Of a stretch of DNA of 64,000 nucleotides, positions 1 through 11,046 are shown piece by piece. A model generated the notes under the pieces. It had not been told where the DNA came from. It did no database searches and worked only from the letters and a program-made list of their open reading frames with translations. The stretch is from Pyropia haitanensis (Eukaryota > Rhodophyta > Bangiophyceae > Bangiales > Bangiaceae): contig SDUX01000010.1 in the NCBI GenBank assembly GCA_008729055.1, positions 2,371,090 to 2,435,089 of the forward strand, written 5' to 3'. A program made the position numbers and the translations under genes. The stretch's first letter is position 1. Every line of letters begins with the position of its first letter.

Positions 1-91
1 CGCGTCGGTGGGCGGGGCGCACCGACGGTTTTTTTTTTTTGTTTTTTTTTTCGTCTGCGCACACAGCGGCCGCCCGCACGTACCGCCGCGA

Positions 92-123
<32 letters not shown>

Positions 124-769
124 GCCGCCGCCGTTCCCGCCGCGCCCCGCCGACCGGGGACGGGTGGGACGACGCGGCGGCGGGGGCGGACGCCGCCCCC
201 GCTGGCACACCCAGCGCGGCCGGCACGAGCGCCCGCCGGGCCACGGTCAGAGGCGCAGCGGCCGGGCGGCGCTGGGGTGTGGGGGAGGGTGGCGTGGCGG
301 TCACAGACCAAGCCGGGAAGGGAGCGGGGGGGGGGGGGGGACGCGACGCAGGGGGAAGAGGGGGAAGGAGGGGGGAGAGAGGACGGAAGAGTGGAGATGG
401 GGCGGCCGCCACCGCCGTCGCGTCGTCGGCGCCATCCACAGCAGACGCGCACGGCGGGCGGGCGCGGCGGCCTTGGAAAGAGAGTTGCCAACGCCGCCCC
501 CCCCCCCCCCCCCCTCCCCCCACCCGTCGCGCCTGGCCGCCCCTCCCACACCAGCCCACCCCGCGAGCGACGACCGCCGCCACCGCCGCCCGCGCACGCG
601 CGGGGTCACCGCCACACCCGCGACGCCGCGGCGGCCGGCCCGCCGCTGCCGCACCGCGGCCGCGTCGGCGGTGGCGCGTCGACGCGGGCGCGGGTTGCGC
701 CACCACGCGCGCGCAGCGGGACTTGCCGCTGCCGATCCGTGAGCGGGTGCAGGGGGGGTGCGCGGGGGT

Positions 770-800
<31 letters not shown>

Positions 801-2498
801 AGCGCGGGCCGAGGCAACAGGCGTTCTGTGCCACACTCGTGTGGGTGCCGGAAGGGGGGACGGGGGGGGGGGGGGGGGGAGGGGGAGGGGGGGGTGCCCC
901 GACGCCGGGCACCGTCTGGTTGGCGACCGGTCCCCAGCTGCGCGGCCGGTAGCGGACGGCGGGTGGGACACTGCCGCGTGGTGGGGAGGCCAGGAGGGGG
1001 GAAAGGGGCGGGCGCGGTTGGCGCTGCTTGTCGACGGCCAACGGCGTGGACCGGGACGGCGACGGCGGTCAAGGGGCGACGGGTGAGAGCCCTCAGGGAG
1101 ACAACGAAGAGTCATCGAAAGAGCCTGTGACTAAATTTTCATCTCTGTAGCCACCATGCGCAGCACACCGCGCGTTGTAGAGCCGTCTCTCCTTTGCTGC
1201 ACCTTGACGCCTGTACATTCCATTGGCTGATCACCCCGTTTGCACGTTGCAAGAGGTGCATTTTGGACAACAACGGTTTCCTCATTGGCCGGCCACGCGC
1301 AGGGCTCGTCCTGTTGACGGACCGCGTCAACGCGGCCGCGTCGCCGTCCTGGTCATCGGCAGACGCGGCGGCCACTCGACGGTGGGGGGGCCGCCCCCGC
1401 CGCCGCTCCACCGCCCCGTGCATTGGCGGGCCAGCCGGCGGCGGGGCCAGCCCAGCACCGCCACCAGATCCGCCCGCCGAGCCGTAGCGACAATGCGCTC
1501 AAGAAGAGGTAAAGAGAGTGGTGTGGCAACGAACAGCTCGACAAACGTACAAAGCTGTACAAGTGCGTGACAAGCACTTGGCCGAGGCACCATGTCGGTC
1601 TGAGCCCCACATTAGCTCTAAGGAGAAGTACAGCCCTAACCGGCGGTCCGAAGGGCATCCGCACTGGCGTTAGCTCTCTAAGGCCTTGACAATCCTTTTC
1701 TCGGACACACAGGCTTGTCATGGATCCGCCTTTGACACCACTGCGGATGGGGGGGTGAGCTCTCCACCGGCTGGCATCCCGCTTGTTTGCCGCCGCCACT
1801 GTCTGTGCAACGGCCTGCTGACGGCGCGGCGCCGCGCCGCCGACGCCGCGGCGGCCGCCGCGGCGGCGGCGGCCGCCGCCGCCACCGCCGCCGCCGCGGC
1901 CACGCTGGCGGCCGCGTCACGGCGCGCCGCGGCGGCCGGCGGGACGGCCAGACGGTCGGACCGCCCCGCCGCGCCGTGGTCCACGTCGACAGATGGGGGG
2001 GAAGGGGGAGGGGGGGGCGCCGCGCTGGGCGGCTCCCCTCTCGGCGTGGTTGCGCGGGGAGCTCGGCTGCCGCGGCCTGCTTGGTCGCCCTCCCCCGCTT
2101 CTTGCGTGAGGCGCGCCGTGCTGGTGACTTGGCCAGCTGGGCTGCGCCGGAGCTGCGGCGGCGGCTGGAGATTCGGGCAGATTGTGGGCAGACGATGCCG
2201 CGTCTTGATCCGCGGCTCTCTCCCACGCGGCGGTGGTTTGGGTGCCCCTCTTCACCCCAACACTGCGTTTGCATCCTCGCTGAGCGAGAGTCGTCCACCT
2301 CCCTCCCCGCTCAGTCGTCAAGTGCTCAGGGTCGCGGTGTCCCTCCCCCCCCCCCCCCTTTCCCCGACTGTCCCTTCGCCCCTCCCCCTCTCATCCCTAA
2401 TACATCCTCCATCCCCCGCGCCCCCGTCCGTCCCCCTTCCCTCCCGTCCTCCTCCTCCCCCTCTCGTCTCCCCCCTCCCCCCCCCCCAACCTCCCACC
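1..2498. other. No supported gene; low-complexity GC-rich DNA
   Basis: Both strands are open over long stretches only because the DNA is almost free of A and T. The implied proteins are Pro/Arg/Gly runs with no recognisable domain. Bases 1100-1700 are more balanced in composition and carry only short unrecognised frames. Bases 2330-2498 are pyrimidine-rich and lie just before the dehydrogenase start, so they are probably its 5' leader and promoter. Confidence 0.6.
772..800 (+). repeat. G29 homopolymer
   Basis: Twenty-nine consecutive G, inside a G-rich stretch that also holds shorter runs at about 860-895. It could form a G-quadruplex, and its length in the assembly is unlikely to be exact. 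Confidence 0.9.
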
Positions 2499-2822
2499 AT
2501 GGCCACCCGTGACACCACCGTCCCCGACACGATGCGCGCCGTCACCTGCCGCGCCATCCGGGACTACCCCCACGTGCCCGCCATGCCCGTCCCGACCCCC
2601 GGCCCCGGGGAGGTGCTCCTCCGCGTCGAGCGGGCGGGCGTGTGCGCGGGCGACGCCAAGTGCTACGCGGGCGCACCGCTCTTTTGGGGCGACGCCACCC
2701 GCCCGCCCTACGTGCAGCCGCCCGTTACTCCGGGCCACGAATTTGCGGGGTACATTGCCGCCGTCGGGCCGGCCGCCGGCCGCGACGGCGGCGGCGGGGA
2801 CGGTGGCGGGGACGGCGGCGGC

Positions 2823-2854
<32 letters not shown>

Positions 2855-4078
2855 CGACGGCGGCGGCAACACCAGCGGTGGGGGTGGGTGGGCGGTGGGC
2901 GACCGGGTGACGGCGGAGCAGGTGGTCGCGTGTGGGGAGTGCCTCTACTGCCGCAAGGGCCGCCGCTGGCTGTGCGCGCCGCACGACATTTTCGGCTTCC
3001 ACACGTGCGTGCCGGGCGCGATGGCCGAGTACATGGTGCTGCCGGCCAAGGCGCTGTTGCACCGGGTGCCCAACTCGCTGACGCCAAAGGAGGCGGTGTT
3101 TATCGAGCCGCTGAGGTACGCACCAATGGGGGGCCGGGGGGGTCGGAGGTGGGGGTGCGGGGGGTCATCCCGCGCCGAGTCCTGGGTCGGGTGTTGTGGA
3201 CCTGTTGGGTGCCCGTCCCTTGGGTCATCGTTTCTTGCCTTCTCCTTGGTGGCGCACGGCCCTGGCCAGACCCGGGCTCGCGCCCGCCGATGCGTGTCTC
3301 CCTGGCGAGCGGTTGGCTGACCGCCGCGGTACGGGTCCATGCTCCCGTCTCCACCGCCTGCTGCCGTTCTCTTTGTTCTGCCCTGTGGCGGCTGGTGGCG
3401 GGCCATCCCTTCCCTCCTTCCCACCCCCTCCCCCCCTCGTCTACCCACCCCCCCCCTCCCCCTCAGCTGCAGCGTCCACGCGGTGGAGCGCGGGAATTCG
3501 CAGCCAGGGGACACGGTGGTGGTCAGCGGCTGCGGCCCGATCGGCCTGGGCATGCTCGCCGTCGCGCGGGCGCGCTCGCCCGGCCGGCTCGTCGCGCTCG
3601 ACTGCTCGGACGAGCGGCTCGCGCTCGCCCGTGCCTGCGGCGCCGACACGGCGCTCAACGTGGCGACGCTCGGCACCGACGCGGCGGTCGCGGCGGTGCG
3701 GGCGCTGACCGCCGGCGGCTACGGCGCGGACGTGTACCTCGAGGCGTCGGGCGCAGGCGCGTCGGTGGCGCAGGGCCTGCAGATGGTGCGCAAGGCGGCC
3801 ACGTTTGTCGAGTTTTCGGTCTTTGCCGCGCCCGTTACCGTTGACTGGAGCGTCATTGGGGATACGCTCGAGCTGGACCTCCTCGGCGCGCACTGCTCGG
3901 GGGATGGCGGCTACGCGGCGGCGGTGGCGCTGCTCGCGGGGGGGGGGGTGCCCGCCGAGGCGATTGTCAGCCACGAGCTGCCGCTCGACGAGGTCGTGGC
4001 GGGCATTGGGCTGGTCAACGGGGGGGGCGCGCCCAGCCGAGCTGCAAGGTCGCGCTCGACCCGTCGTTGAGGGGGTAG
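2499..4078 (+). CDS. Zinc-dependent medium-chain polyol dehydrogenase (erythritol/threitol or sorbitol dehydrogenase-like)
   Basis: Likely oxidises a sugar alcohol with NAD(P). The start is the ATG in CACCATGG at 2499. Exon 1 (2499-3115) carries the GroES-like half: PGPGEV, the catalytic-zinc GHE motif (TPGHEFAG), and a structural-zinc cysteine cluster (CGECLYC then LC). Exon 2 starts at 3467 and carries the Rossmann half, with GCGPIGLGML. The GT-AG intron 3116-3466 joins GAGCCGCTGAG to CTGCAGC and restores the family motif EPLSCSVHAVERG. Wording such as APLFWGD and HDIFGFH is closest to bacterial erythritol/L-threitol dehydrogenases as I remember them, so the substrate is a guess. A Gly/Asp-rich insertion of about 35 residues interrupts the region after GHE. 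The literal frame stops at 4070, but after the G run at 4020-4026 another frame gives the expected ending CKVALDPSL and stops at 4078, so I place a one-base error there. Confidence 0.88.
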
Positions 4079-4382
4079 AGTAGCGCCGCGCGGGAGAGAA
4101 GGTGGAAGGGAAGGGGGGGGGAAGAGAGAAAAGGAGGGGGGAGGGACGGAGAATGGGAGGGGAGAGAGAGGGAGGGAAGCAGGGTGGCGGTAGGGCGGAG
4201 GGGCGGTCGGGACGCTTCGATAGGGAGCGGACACAACCGCACCATGGTTGTCAGGTGTTTAATGCGTGCACTTTGATTCTTAATTCAAGCATAGATGAAA
4301 GCATAGATTAATCACACCTCGGAACCGAGCGTTGCACTCATCCAACCGCATTTATTAACAATAACTATACAAGAAATCATGT
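4079..4382. other. Intergenic, AT-richer 3' region
   Basis: A purine-rich tract (4080-4200) is followed by the least GC-rich DNA in this part of the window (4230-4380). It is probably the 3' untranslated and termination region of the dehydrogenase. No gene is seen. Confidence 0.5.
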
Positions 4383-5258
4383 GTGGGCGTACTCCTTCGT
4401 CGGAATGCCGAGCTACCGAGTACACACCACTGCCGCTGCTGGTCGCAGCACAACCGTCGGTCACTGCGCTGCGCAGGTGCCGCCCTGGACGCCATCGCCA
4501 GTCGGCGCCGGGCGGCGGCGAGGCCGGCGGCGGCGGCGGCACTAGCGGCGCTGGTGGGGGTGCCGTTGGCGGTGCCGCCCGCGGCGGTGGGGGTGGTGGG
4601 GGAGGGGGGGGCGGCGGCGGCGACCAGCATCGCCTTCCTTGCCGCCGCCGCTGAGGCGGTCGCGGCGGGTGTGAGTGGTGAGGGAGGTGTTGGTGGGGGC
4701 CCCGCCGAAGGATTGCCGGAAGTGGCGGATGCTGTGCCCGCCGCGACCGCCGCCGCGTGGACCGCCGACGGCACTGTAGCCACGGCTGCGGCGGCCACAG
4801 CGGCAGCCCTGCGGGCGCTCACGGCGGTAATTCCCCACCTCCACCTCGTGGTGGTGCGCGCCATCGCCACGGCCGTAACGCGGGTGCCCGAAAAGCGCGA
4901 GGTGGCGCTGACCTGCGTTGCCGTCGTGGCTGCCATGGCCTCGGGCCTCGTCCACCGAGACGCGGCGGTGCGCCGCGGCGCCGCCGCGTCGGCGGCCGTC
5001 GTCCTGTCGTCCGGCGTCGACACGGCCCGGGGAGTGGTGGCGGCGTGGGAGGTGGATCGTGAGGTGGTGGCCGCGGCGATGGGTAGAGGATGCGCAAAGA
5101 GGACGTCACCGGCGCTCAAGCGCCGCACGGCGACTGCTCGGCGGACGCTGAACCACGCCTGTTCTTGGTGGCGCACTGTGGGTGCCGCACGAACTATCAT
5201 GTATTTAGGTAAACATCAAACTAGGGATAAGAAAAGTGACATATCGTCGATCAATTGA
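4383..5258 (+). CDS. Possible alanine-rich hypothetical protein
   Basis: An open frame of 291 codons that I do not recognise. The middle part (about residues 135-245) reads like amphipathic helices with evenly spaced charges (TRVPEKREVALTCVAVVAAM, then LVHRDAAVRRGAAASAAVV), which is less biased than the shadow frames nearby and slightly suggests HEAT/ARM-like helices. The opposite strand is also open (4355-5200) but gives only Thr/Ala/Arg mixtures. The frame is bounded by AT-richer DNA on both sides, as expected of a gene with its own flanks. It has no motif, no homology that I can name and an uncertain start, so it may be an accidental frame. Confidence 0.25.
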   Translation: MGVLLRRNAELPSTHHCRCWSQHNRRSLRCAGAALDAIASRRRAAARPAAAAALAALVGVPLAVPPAAVGVVGEGGAAAATSIAFLAAAAEAVAAGVSGEGGVGGGPAEGLPEVADAVPAATAAAWTADGTVATAAAATAAALRALTAVIPHLHLVVVRAIATAVTRVPEKREVALTCVAVVAAMASGLVHRDAAVRRGAAASAAVVLSSGVDTARGVVAAWEVDREVVAAAMGRGCAKRTSPALKRRTATARRTLNHACSWWRTVGAARTIMYLGKHQTRDKKSDISSIN

Positions 5259-5891
5259 AAACGGTATTGATTGAAGCATGATATAATTAAAGACGACTAA
5301 CAATTCGCATGGATTCTGCCAACTATGCGCATGCCTCTTCTGTAACCAACACGTGTCTCGACCTACTTGAAACAAATGCACTTGCACAATTTCCTGGGGG
5401 CCGACGTGGGACGCGGGCCACCGCCGCGGGTCGCGCCGCCGCCGCCGCCGCCGCTCTCATTCGTACGCCTTCCGTGCATCCACTGTTCGCCATTACTGTA
5501 CCACCACCGGCAGCGCGTGGCGCCCCCCCCCCCCCCCGCACCCGCCGTCCGCCCAGGCGTGGCGGCGGCACACACGTGCCCAACGGGTCAACCGGCGCGC
5601 CACGGGGCCGCCGCCCCCCTTCCCGCCGATGGCGCGCGCTGACAATCTCCCGCCGCGCGGACGGCGCCGCCGGCGGCCACGCGACTGACAAGGAGCGGAA
5701 AACGGCCGCCACCCAGTGGGAGGGGAAGGGGGGGGGGGGAGGACGCGGGCCGCGTGGCGGCCGCCGTGATGGCAATCTGATTTGGGGGGGGGGAGGGGGG
5801 GGGGGGGGGGGTGGCGGAGGAGAGTGCGCCGTCCGCGCCGTCCGCGCCCTACCCGCCCGCCGCCGCCGGCCGATCGGGGTTGACGGCGGCG

Positions 5892-5927
<36 letters not shown>

Positions 5928-6614
5928 CGTGGCGGCCGCGTCGGACGTGGCCGCCGCGGCGACCGCCGCGGTGGCGGTTGCCACGCCAACGGCGCGATGA
6001 GCCGCGGCGTGGGTGGCCGCCGCGCCCGCGCGGCGGCCGCCGCGACGGCGGCCGCCGCCGTGCGCCCCCCCCCCTCCCGACGCGGCGCTCACCCCACTCT
6101 CCGCGTCTACCCCCGCCCCCTCCCGACCCTGGCCGCACCCCACTCTCCGCTTCCACCCCACCCCCCGCCGCTCGGTGCGCGCGCTCCCCCCCGCTGCGGG
6201 GTCGTCCCCCCGCAGTCGCCACCGCCGCCGCCGCCCGCCGCGGCGGCCGCCTCGGTCCCCGCGCGTCGGCCGTCGACGACCAACCGCCCCGCGCCCCGTG
6301 CGCGTGCGGTGCGGCGGCGGCAGCGGGGCGCTGGGTGGGGCGTAAAAAAAAAACAGGCGGTGGGCGCGGGGCGGGGACCGCTCGACCCCTGACGCCGCCG
6401 CCGCCGCCGTACCGTACGGCGTGCAAGGGCGGGGGAGGGGCTGGGGGGAGGGGCGGCAGGCGGCGGCAGGACTCGCGGCGGCGGTGCCCGCCGCTGCCGC
6501 CGCCGCCGCCGCTGTTGTCGCCGACGCGGCCGCCCCCAACGTCGGTGGCGGCGGTGGCGGCCCGTCGGGTTGGGCGGTGCGACGTGCGGCGGCGGCCGGC
6601 GAGGCGGCGCCCGA
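5259..6614. other. No supported gene
   Basis: Bases 5200-5400 are AT-richer. From 5500 to 6614 there are long G and C runs (about 5727, 5784-5810, 6065) and CGG-type triplets. Frames on both strands are long but compositionally empty. The part nearest 6615 is presumably the promoter and leader of the serine protease. Confidence 0.5.
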
Positions 6615-7117
6615 ATGGTGCTCGTGGTGGTGGTGGTGGCGGCGACGGCGGCGGTGGCGGCGGCGACGGCGGCGGCGGCTGTGGCGGCGGTGGTGGTGGT
6701 GGTCGGCGCGGGTGTGGGCGTGGCGGCCAGAGTGGGTGTGCCGCCAGCGCCGGTGGCGGCGGGTGTCCCGGCGGTGGGGACCGCCGGCGGGCTGCCGGCG
6801 GCGGCGTGGGGTGGGACCAGCGGGCCGCCCACCGCGGCGGCAGCGGTCGCCGCGGCAGCCGCGCCACGACCGTGGCGGTGGCTCGGTTCCGGCCCAAGGC
6901 GGTGGCCGCCGCTGCCGCCGCCGCCACCGCCGCCGCTCCCGCTCACGGTGACGGCGCGGGATACCCGCCGCCAACGCGATGGCGACCCCCCCCCCCCCGC
7001 CCCCCCCCGCCGCCCGTCCATCGACGCCGGCACCCCCCCCACCCACACCGTCGGCACCACCCGCGCGCGCTCCAGCACCGAGTCCCTCTCGGCGTGCCCC
7101 CCCCCCTCCAACGGCGA

Positions 7118-7168
<51 letters not shown>

Positions 7169-8827
7169 GCGGCGGCTCGCCACCACCCCCCCCGTCACGT
7201 GCCCGTGCCTCGTCCAGTACACGCTCGCGACCAACGGGTCGATCGTCACGTCTGCGGACGCGGCGCCACGGTACGACGTGGCGCTCCTCCCCGCGGGACC
7301 CGCGGGGGATGGCGGCGGCGGCGGCGCGGCGGTGGCGGCCGCGTCGGTCACGGGCGTCGCCGCGGGCTACGCCTCCCCGCCGGTGCTCGTGGCCGACGCG
7401 GGGCCGCACGTGCTGGCGTTTTCGGTGGCGCCGGTGGCGGCGGGGGACGAGCCGGGGGGGGGGACGCGGGGAGGGGGGACGCCGCCGCCGCGCCGCCCGC
7501 CGTGTGCCTCGACGGCACGACGTTTGCGTTTGAGGCGGTGCCGCCGCCGTGTCCCGTGCTGCTGCCGCCGCCGGCTGGCGTCCTTGGCGGGCCCGCGGGC
7601 GGGGGCGAGACGCCCCGTGGCGCCGCGGCGGCGGCGGTGGCGGCCGCCGCGGCGGCCGCCGCGGCGCACCCGACCACGCGGGGCGGGGGTGGCTTGCGCG
7701 GTGGCGCCCCCCCCCCCCCTCCCCCCCCGACCCCCCCCCACTCCCCCCCACCGCGCGCATCGTCGGCGGCACCCCCCGTGGCGGCCTCCCCTGGGCGGTT
7801 GCCATCACCCGCGGCGGCGCCCTCCTCTGCGCGGGCGCCCTCATCGACTGGCGCTTCGTCCTCACCGCCGCGCACTGCCGTGCCGACGCGCGCACCGACG
7901 CGGTGCGCGTGGGCGGGACGGGGGCGGTGGGGGGGGGGACCCGCGGCGGCTGTCGCGGGTGTGGCCGCACCCGGGGTTCCGACCCGAGGGGGGGGGGGTG
8001 CTGCGCGATGACCTCGCGCTGCTCGAGATTGCCGACGCGGTGCCGCGGATGGCCGCGGATGTCGTGGCGGTGAATGACGACGCGGCGTGGCCGCCGGCAG
8101 AGTTTGTGTACGAGCCCCCAGTGTTGACAGAGGGTGCCGGAGGTGAGGGGGGGGGGGAGGAGGAGGGAGGGGGAGGGGGGGTGGACCTCCGCCGCGTCGC
8201 GACGACCGTCGGCTGGGGCCGCGTGTCGGAGGAGTGGCCGGTGGTGCCGTCGCCCAACGTGCTGCGCTGGGTGGACCTGCCGCTCGTGCCCGCCAGCCTC
8301 TGCGCCGCCCGCTACGGCCGCCGCGTCACGGCCAGCCGCCACATCTGTGCGGGCTACCTCGCCGGCGGGTGTGACAGCTGCCGCGACGACAGCGGCGGTC
8401 CGCTCTTCCTCACCCCCCCCCCCGCTGTCGCCCCACCGGCCAACGCCACGGTGGCGTCGCCCACGACTGGTGAGGCCGCCTCGCGGCGGCCACCCGTGCT
8501 GGTGGGCGTCACGAGCTTTGGCCGCGGCTGCGCCGCGCCGGGCTACCCGGGCGTCTACACGCGCGTCGGCACGTACGCGCGGTGGATCAACGAGACGATG
8601 GAGGCGGCGCTCGCGACGCGGCCGCCCGACGGCTGGCCCGCCGCGGTCGTTGTCGCCGCGGGCGTGGGGGGGGGGTCGCCGTCGTCGGCGCGGGGCTCCT
8701 GGGACTGACGCTCCTGGGGGGGTGGCGGCGGCAGCGGAAGGCGCGGGGGGTGGGCGATGACTGGGGGGGGGAGGGGGGGGGGCGGCAGGTGTCGGACGTG
8801 CCCAGCACGTCGGGCGTGTCGGCCTAG
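6615..8827 (+). CDS. Trypsin-like (S1) serine protease with N-terminal hydrophobic segment and C-terminal membrane anchor
   Basis: A secreted or membrane protease of the chymotrypsin fold. From the ATG at 6615 comes a strongly hydrophobic Val/Ala stretch (signal peptide or anchor), then about 370 residues of low-complexity and unrecognised extracellular sequence. The protease domain begins at IVGG near 7758. The catalytic triad is visible: His in TAAHC (about 7865), Asp in DDLALL (about 8010) and Ser in DSGGPLF (about 8390). The domain closes with GYPGVYTRV and WINETM. After the G run at 8667-8676 a second frame reads a hydrophobic helix (VAVVGAGLLGLTLLGG) followed by basic WRRQRK and a short tail ending at 8827, which is a typical type I anchor. 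The reading changes frame at G/C runs near 7460-7490, 7710-7740, 7930 and 8670. The start is the least certain part. Confidence 0.75.
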
Positions 8828-8991
8828 GGTGGTGGCCGTGGACAGAAGGGGGGGGGGGGGGGGGGAGGTGGCGGCGTCGGGGAGGGAAGCTGAACACAAA
8901 AAAACGCGCACCTATTTATCGTCACGCCCACCAGGGGCGCCCGCCACGACCGCTCCCATACCGCGGCTGCCCGGCGTCCCATCTCCTTAAC

Positions 8992-10359
8992 TTACGCCTC
9001 AACCGCCTTCTTGTTGGCGTACATCTTGGTCAACCGCGCGGCGGCCTCGACGACCGCCTCGCGCGGCGCAAACGCGCTGAGGCGGAGGTAGCCCTCCCCC
9101 CCTGGCCCAAAGCCCGCGCCCGGGATGGTCACCACCTGGGCGGCCTCGAGGATGGCGGAAAACGTATCCCACGAGCTCCCCCCCGTCTGGACGTAAATGT
9201 AGGGCGCGTCGACGCCGCCGTACACGGAGAACCCGAGGCCCGTCATCGTGTCGCGGAGGATGGCAGCGTTGCCGAGGTAGTAGTCGATGAGGCCCCCAAT
9301 CTCGGCCTGCCCCTCCGGGTCGAGGCACGCGAGCCCCCCCGCCTGCGCAATGTTGGACGCGCCGTTGAAGCAGGTGCTCATGACGCGGTTAAAGTCGTTG
9401 CGCACGGGCGTGCCGTCGGCAAAGGCCAGCTCGTTGGGCACCACCACCCACCCGAGCCGGACACCCGTAAAGCCCGCGTACTTGGACATGCTGTTCACCT
9501 CAATCGCCACCTCCCGCGCGCCCGGGATGTCAAAGATGCTCTTCGGCACCTCCGCCGAGCGGATAAAGGGCGCGTACGCCGCGTCAAAGACGACGATGCT
9601 GCCATTCTTCTTGGCAAACGCGACGAGCTCGGTCAGCTGCTCGCGCGTCGCGGCGGCGCCGGTCGGGTTGTTGGGCGAGCAGAAAAAGATAATGTCCGTG
9701 CGGCCGACCTTGGACAGGTCCGGGAAGAACCCATTGTCCGCGTTGCACGGCATGTACTCGATGCCGTTAAACTGCGAGCGGTCCGTGTCAATCTCGCCCG
9801 TCTGGCCCAGCATCACCGACGTGTCCACGTACACAGGGTACGACGGGTCCTGTACCGCCACCGTCGCGGTCGGGCCAAACACCGCCTGCAGCCGCGAGAT
9901 GTCACACTTGGCGCCGTCGCTCACAAACACCTCCTCCGCCGCGATGCGCCCGCCATACAGCACCGACGCGATCTTTTCGCGCAGCGCGGGCGTGCCCTGC
10001 TCCGCCCCGTACCCCGAGTACCCCTCGGGGGTGCCCAGCCGCGCCGCCCCCTCCGTCAGCCCCTTGGTAATGTGCGCCGGGATGGGCTGCGTCGTGTCCC
10101 CAATGCCCAGCGAGATGATGGATGCGTCGGGGTGGTCGGCGAGGTAGGCGGCGCGGCGGCGGCCGATTTCGGGGAAGAGGTAGCCGGCTTGGAGCTTGGC
10201 CAGGTTGGCGTTCCGAGAGACACCCGTTGCCATGCGGGGGATGCGGGAGGTGGTGATTTCGGGGCGCGTCGTCGCCGTCGGCAGCGCCGCTGCCGGCCGG
10301 CCGACGCGCGAGGCGGCGGGGGTGAACGCCGAGGCGGGCACAAACGCGGGGGGCGCCAT
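8992..10359 (-). CDS. dapL: LL-diaminopimelate aminotransferase, plastid precursor
   Basis: Converts tetrahydrodipicolinate and glutamate to LL-2,6-diaminopimelate in plastid lysine synthesis, using pyridoxal phosphate. The single exon gives 455 residues from the ATG at 10359. The frame extends upstream to 10557, but the peptide from MAPPAFVPASAFTP is Ser/Ala/Arg-rich and acid-free, like a transit peptide of about 50 residues, so I prefer this start. Class I/II aminotransferase features are all present: YSGYGAEQG at about 114-122, SPNNPTG at 228-234, the cofactor-contacting Asp in VVFDAAYAPF (about 259), and the PLP lysine (293) in NSMSKYAGFTGVRLGW, the signature of the DapL family. No frame break occurs here, and codon use is more even than in neighbours. 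It is transcribed divergently from the YIPF gene. Confidence 0.97.
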   Translation of the reverse strand: MAPPAFVPASAFTPAASRVGRPAAALPTATTRPEITTSRIPRMATGVSRNANLAKLQAGYLFPEIGRRRAAYLADHPDASIISLGIGDTTQPIPAHITKGLTEGAARLGTPEGYSGYGAEQGTPALREKIASVLYGGRIAAEEVFVSDGAKCDISRLQAVFGPTATVAVQDPSYPVYVDTSVMLGQTGEIDTDRSQFNGIEYMPCNADNGFFPDLSKVGRTDIIFFCSPNNPTGAAATREQLTELVAFAKKNGSIVVFDAAYAPFIRSAEVPKSIFDIPGAREVAIEVNSMSKYAGFTGVRLGWVVVPNELAFADGTPVRNDFNRVMSTCFNGASNIAQAGGLACLDPEGQAEIGGLIDYYLGNAAILRDTMTGLGFSVYGGVDAPYIYVQTGGSSWDTFSAILEAAQVVTIPGAGFGPGGEGYLRLSAFAPREAVVEAAARLTKMYANKKAVEA

Positions 10360-11046
10360 CGTGAGCAGGAGGAAGGGGGGAAGGAGAAGTGAGGCAGAGC
10401 GGGGCAGCGACAGGGTCGTTCGGGAACAGCCAAAAAGAATACAGTCCTGGACAGTGGTGCAGGTCGACGAGGACGGATACAAGTGGATGGATGGCGGGGC
10501 GAGTGGGACCACGACGAGGATGGACGCTGCGGCGTGTAGGGGTGATCCCAGCCCCAAGCTCGGCGATCACCCGCACTTGTTGTCCTTACCCAAACTTGTC
10601 GAGAAATTACCTCAGCGCAATGGATAATTCTACTACGCTGCGCCGCCGACCACGCACGAGCTGATGCTGTCAGCTGACGGCGACCCTCCTCCTTGCCATC
10701 GACACGGGCCACCTCAGCGCCCCCCTCACGCTCACGGCCGCGGCCGTCCCCCCCGAGCGGTCTGCTGCTCGTCCTGCCGCCCGGCCGCCGCTGCTGCTCG
10801 GCCGTCCACCGAGCGGGCATCCCCGCCCGTCGGCACACACCCGCCCGCACCGCGGTGCGCGGGCGGGGTGCGGACGGCAGCCGCAGCGGCAGCGGCAGCA
10901 CCGTCTGTCGCGGCGTCCGCTTGCGGTGCGTCCCGCTTGCTTCGGCCCATCCATCCCCTCTCCCCCAGCCTACCCCCTCGTTCGCCCTGTTCCCCCTCCT
11001 CGTACCTTTCCCCGCTTCCAGCTCTGCCCCACCCCTCCCGCCCATC
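10360..11046. promoter_or_regulatory. Shared divergent upstream region of dapL and the YIPF gene
   Basis: About 690 bases separate the two start codons and must hold both promoters. Bases 10430-10660 have a more mixed composition. Bases 10940-11046 are pyrimidine-rich, like the leaders of other genes here. I see no clear TATA box. Confidence 0.5.

Noticed and set aside
39..1130. Overlapping frames of 240-363 codons at the left edge
   Set aside because: They run through G and C homopolymers and have no recognisable content.
5493..8897. Open frame of 1134 codons on the minus strand
   Set aside because: It lies opposite the serine protease gene, is made of Arg/Pro/Ala/His runs, and exists only because GC-saturated DNA lacks stop codons.
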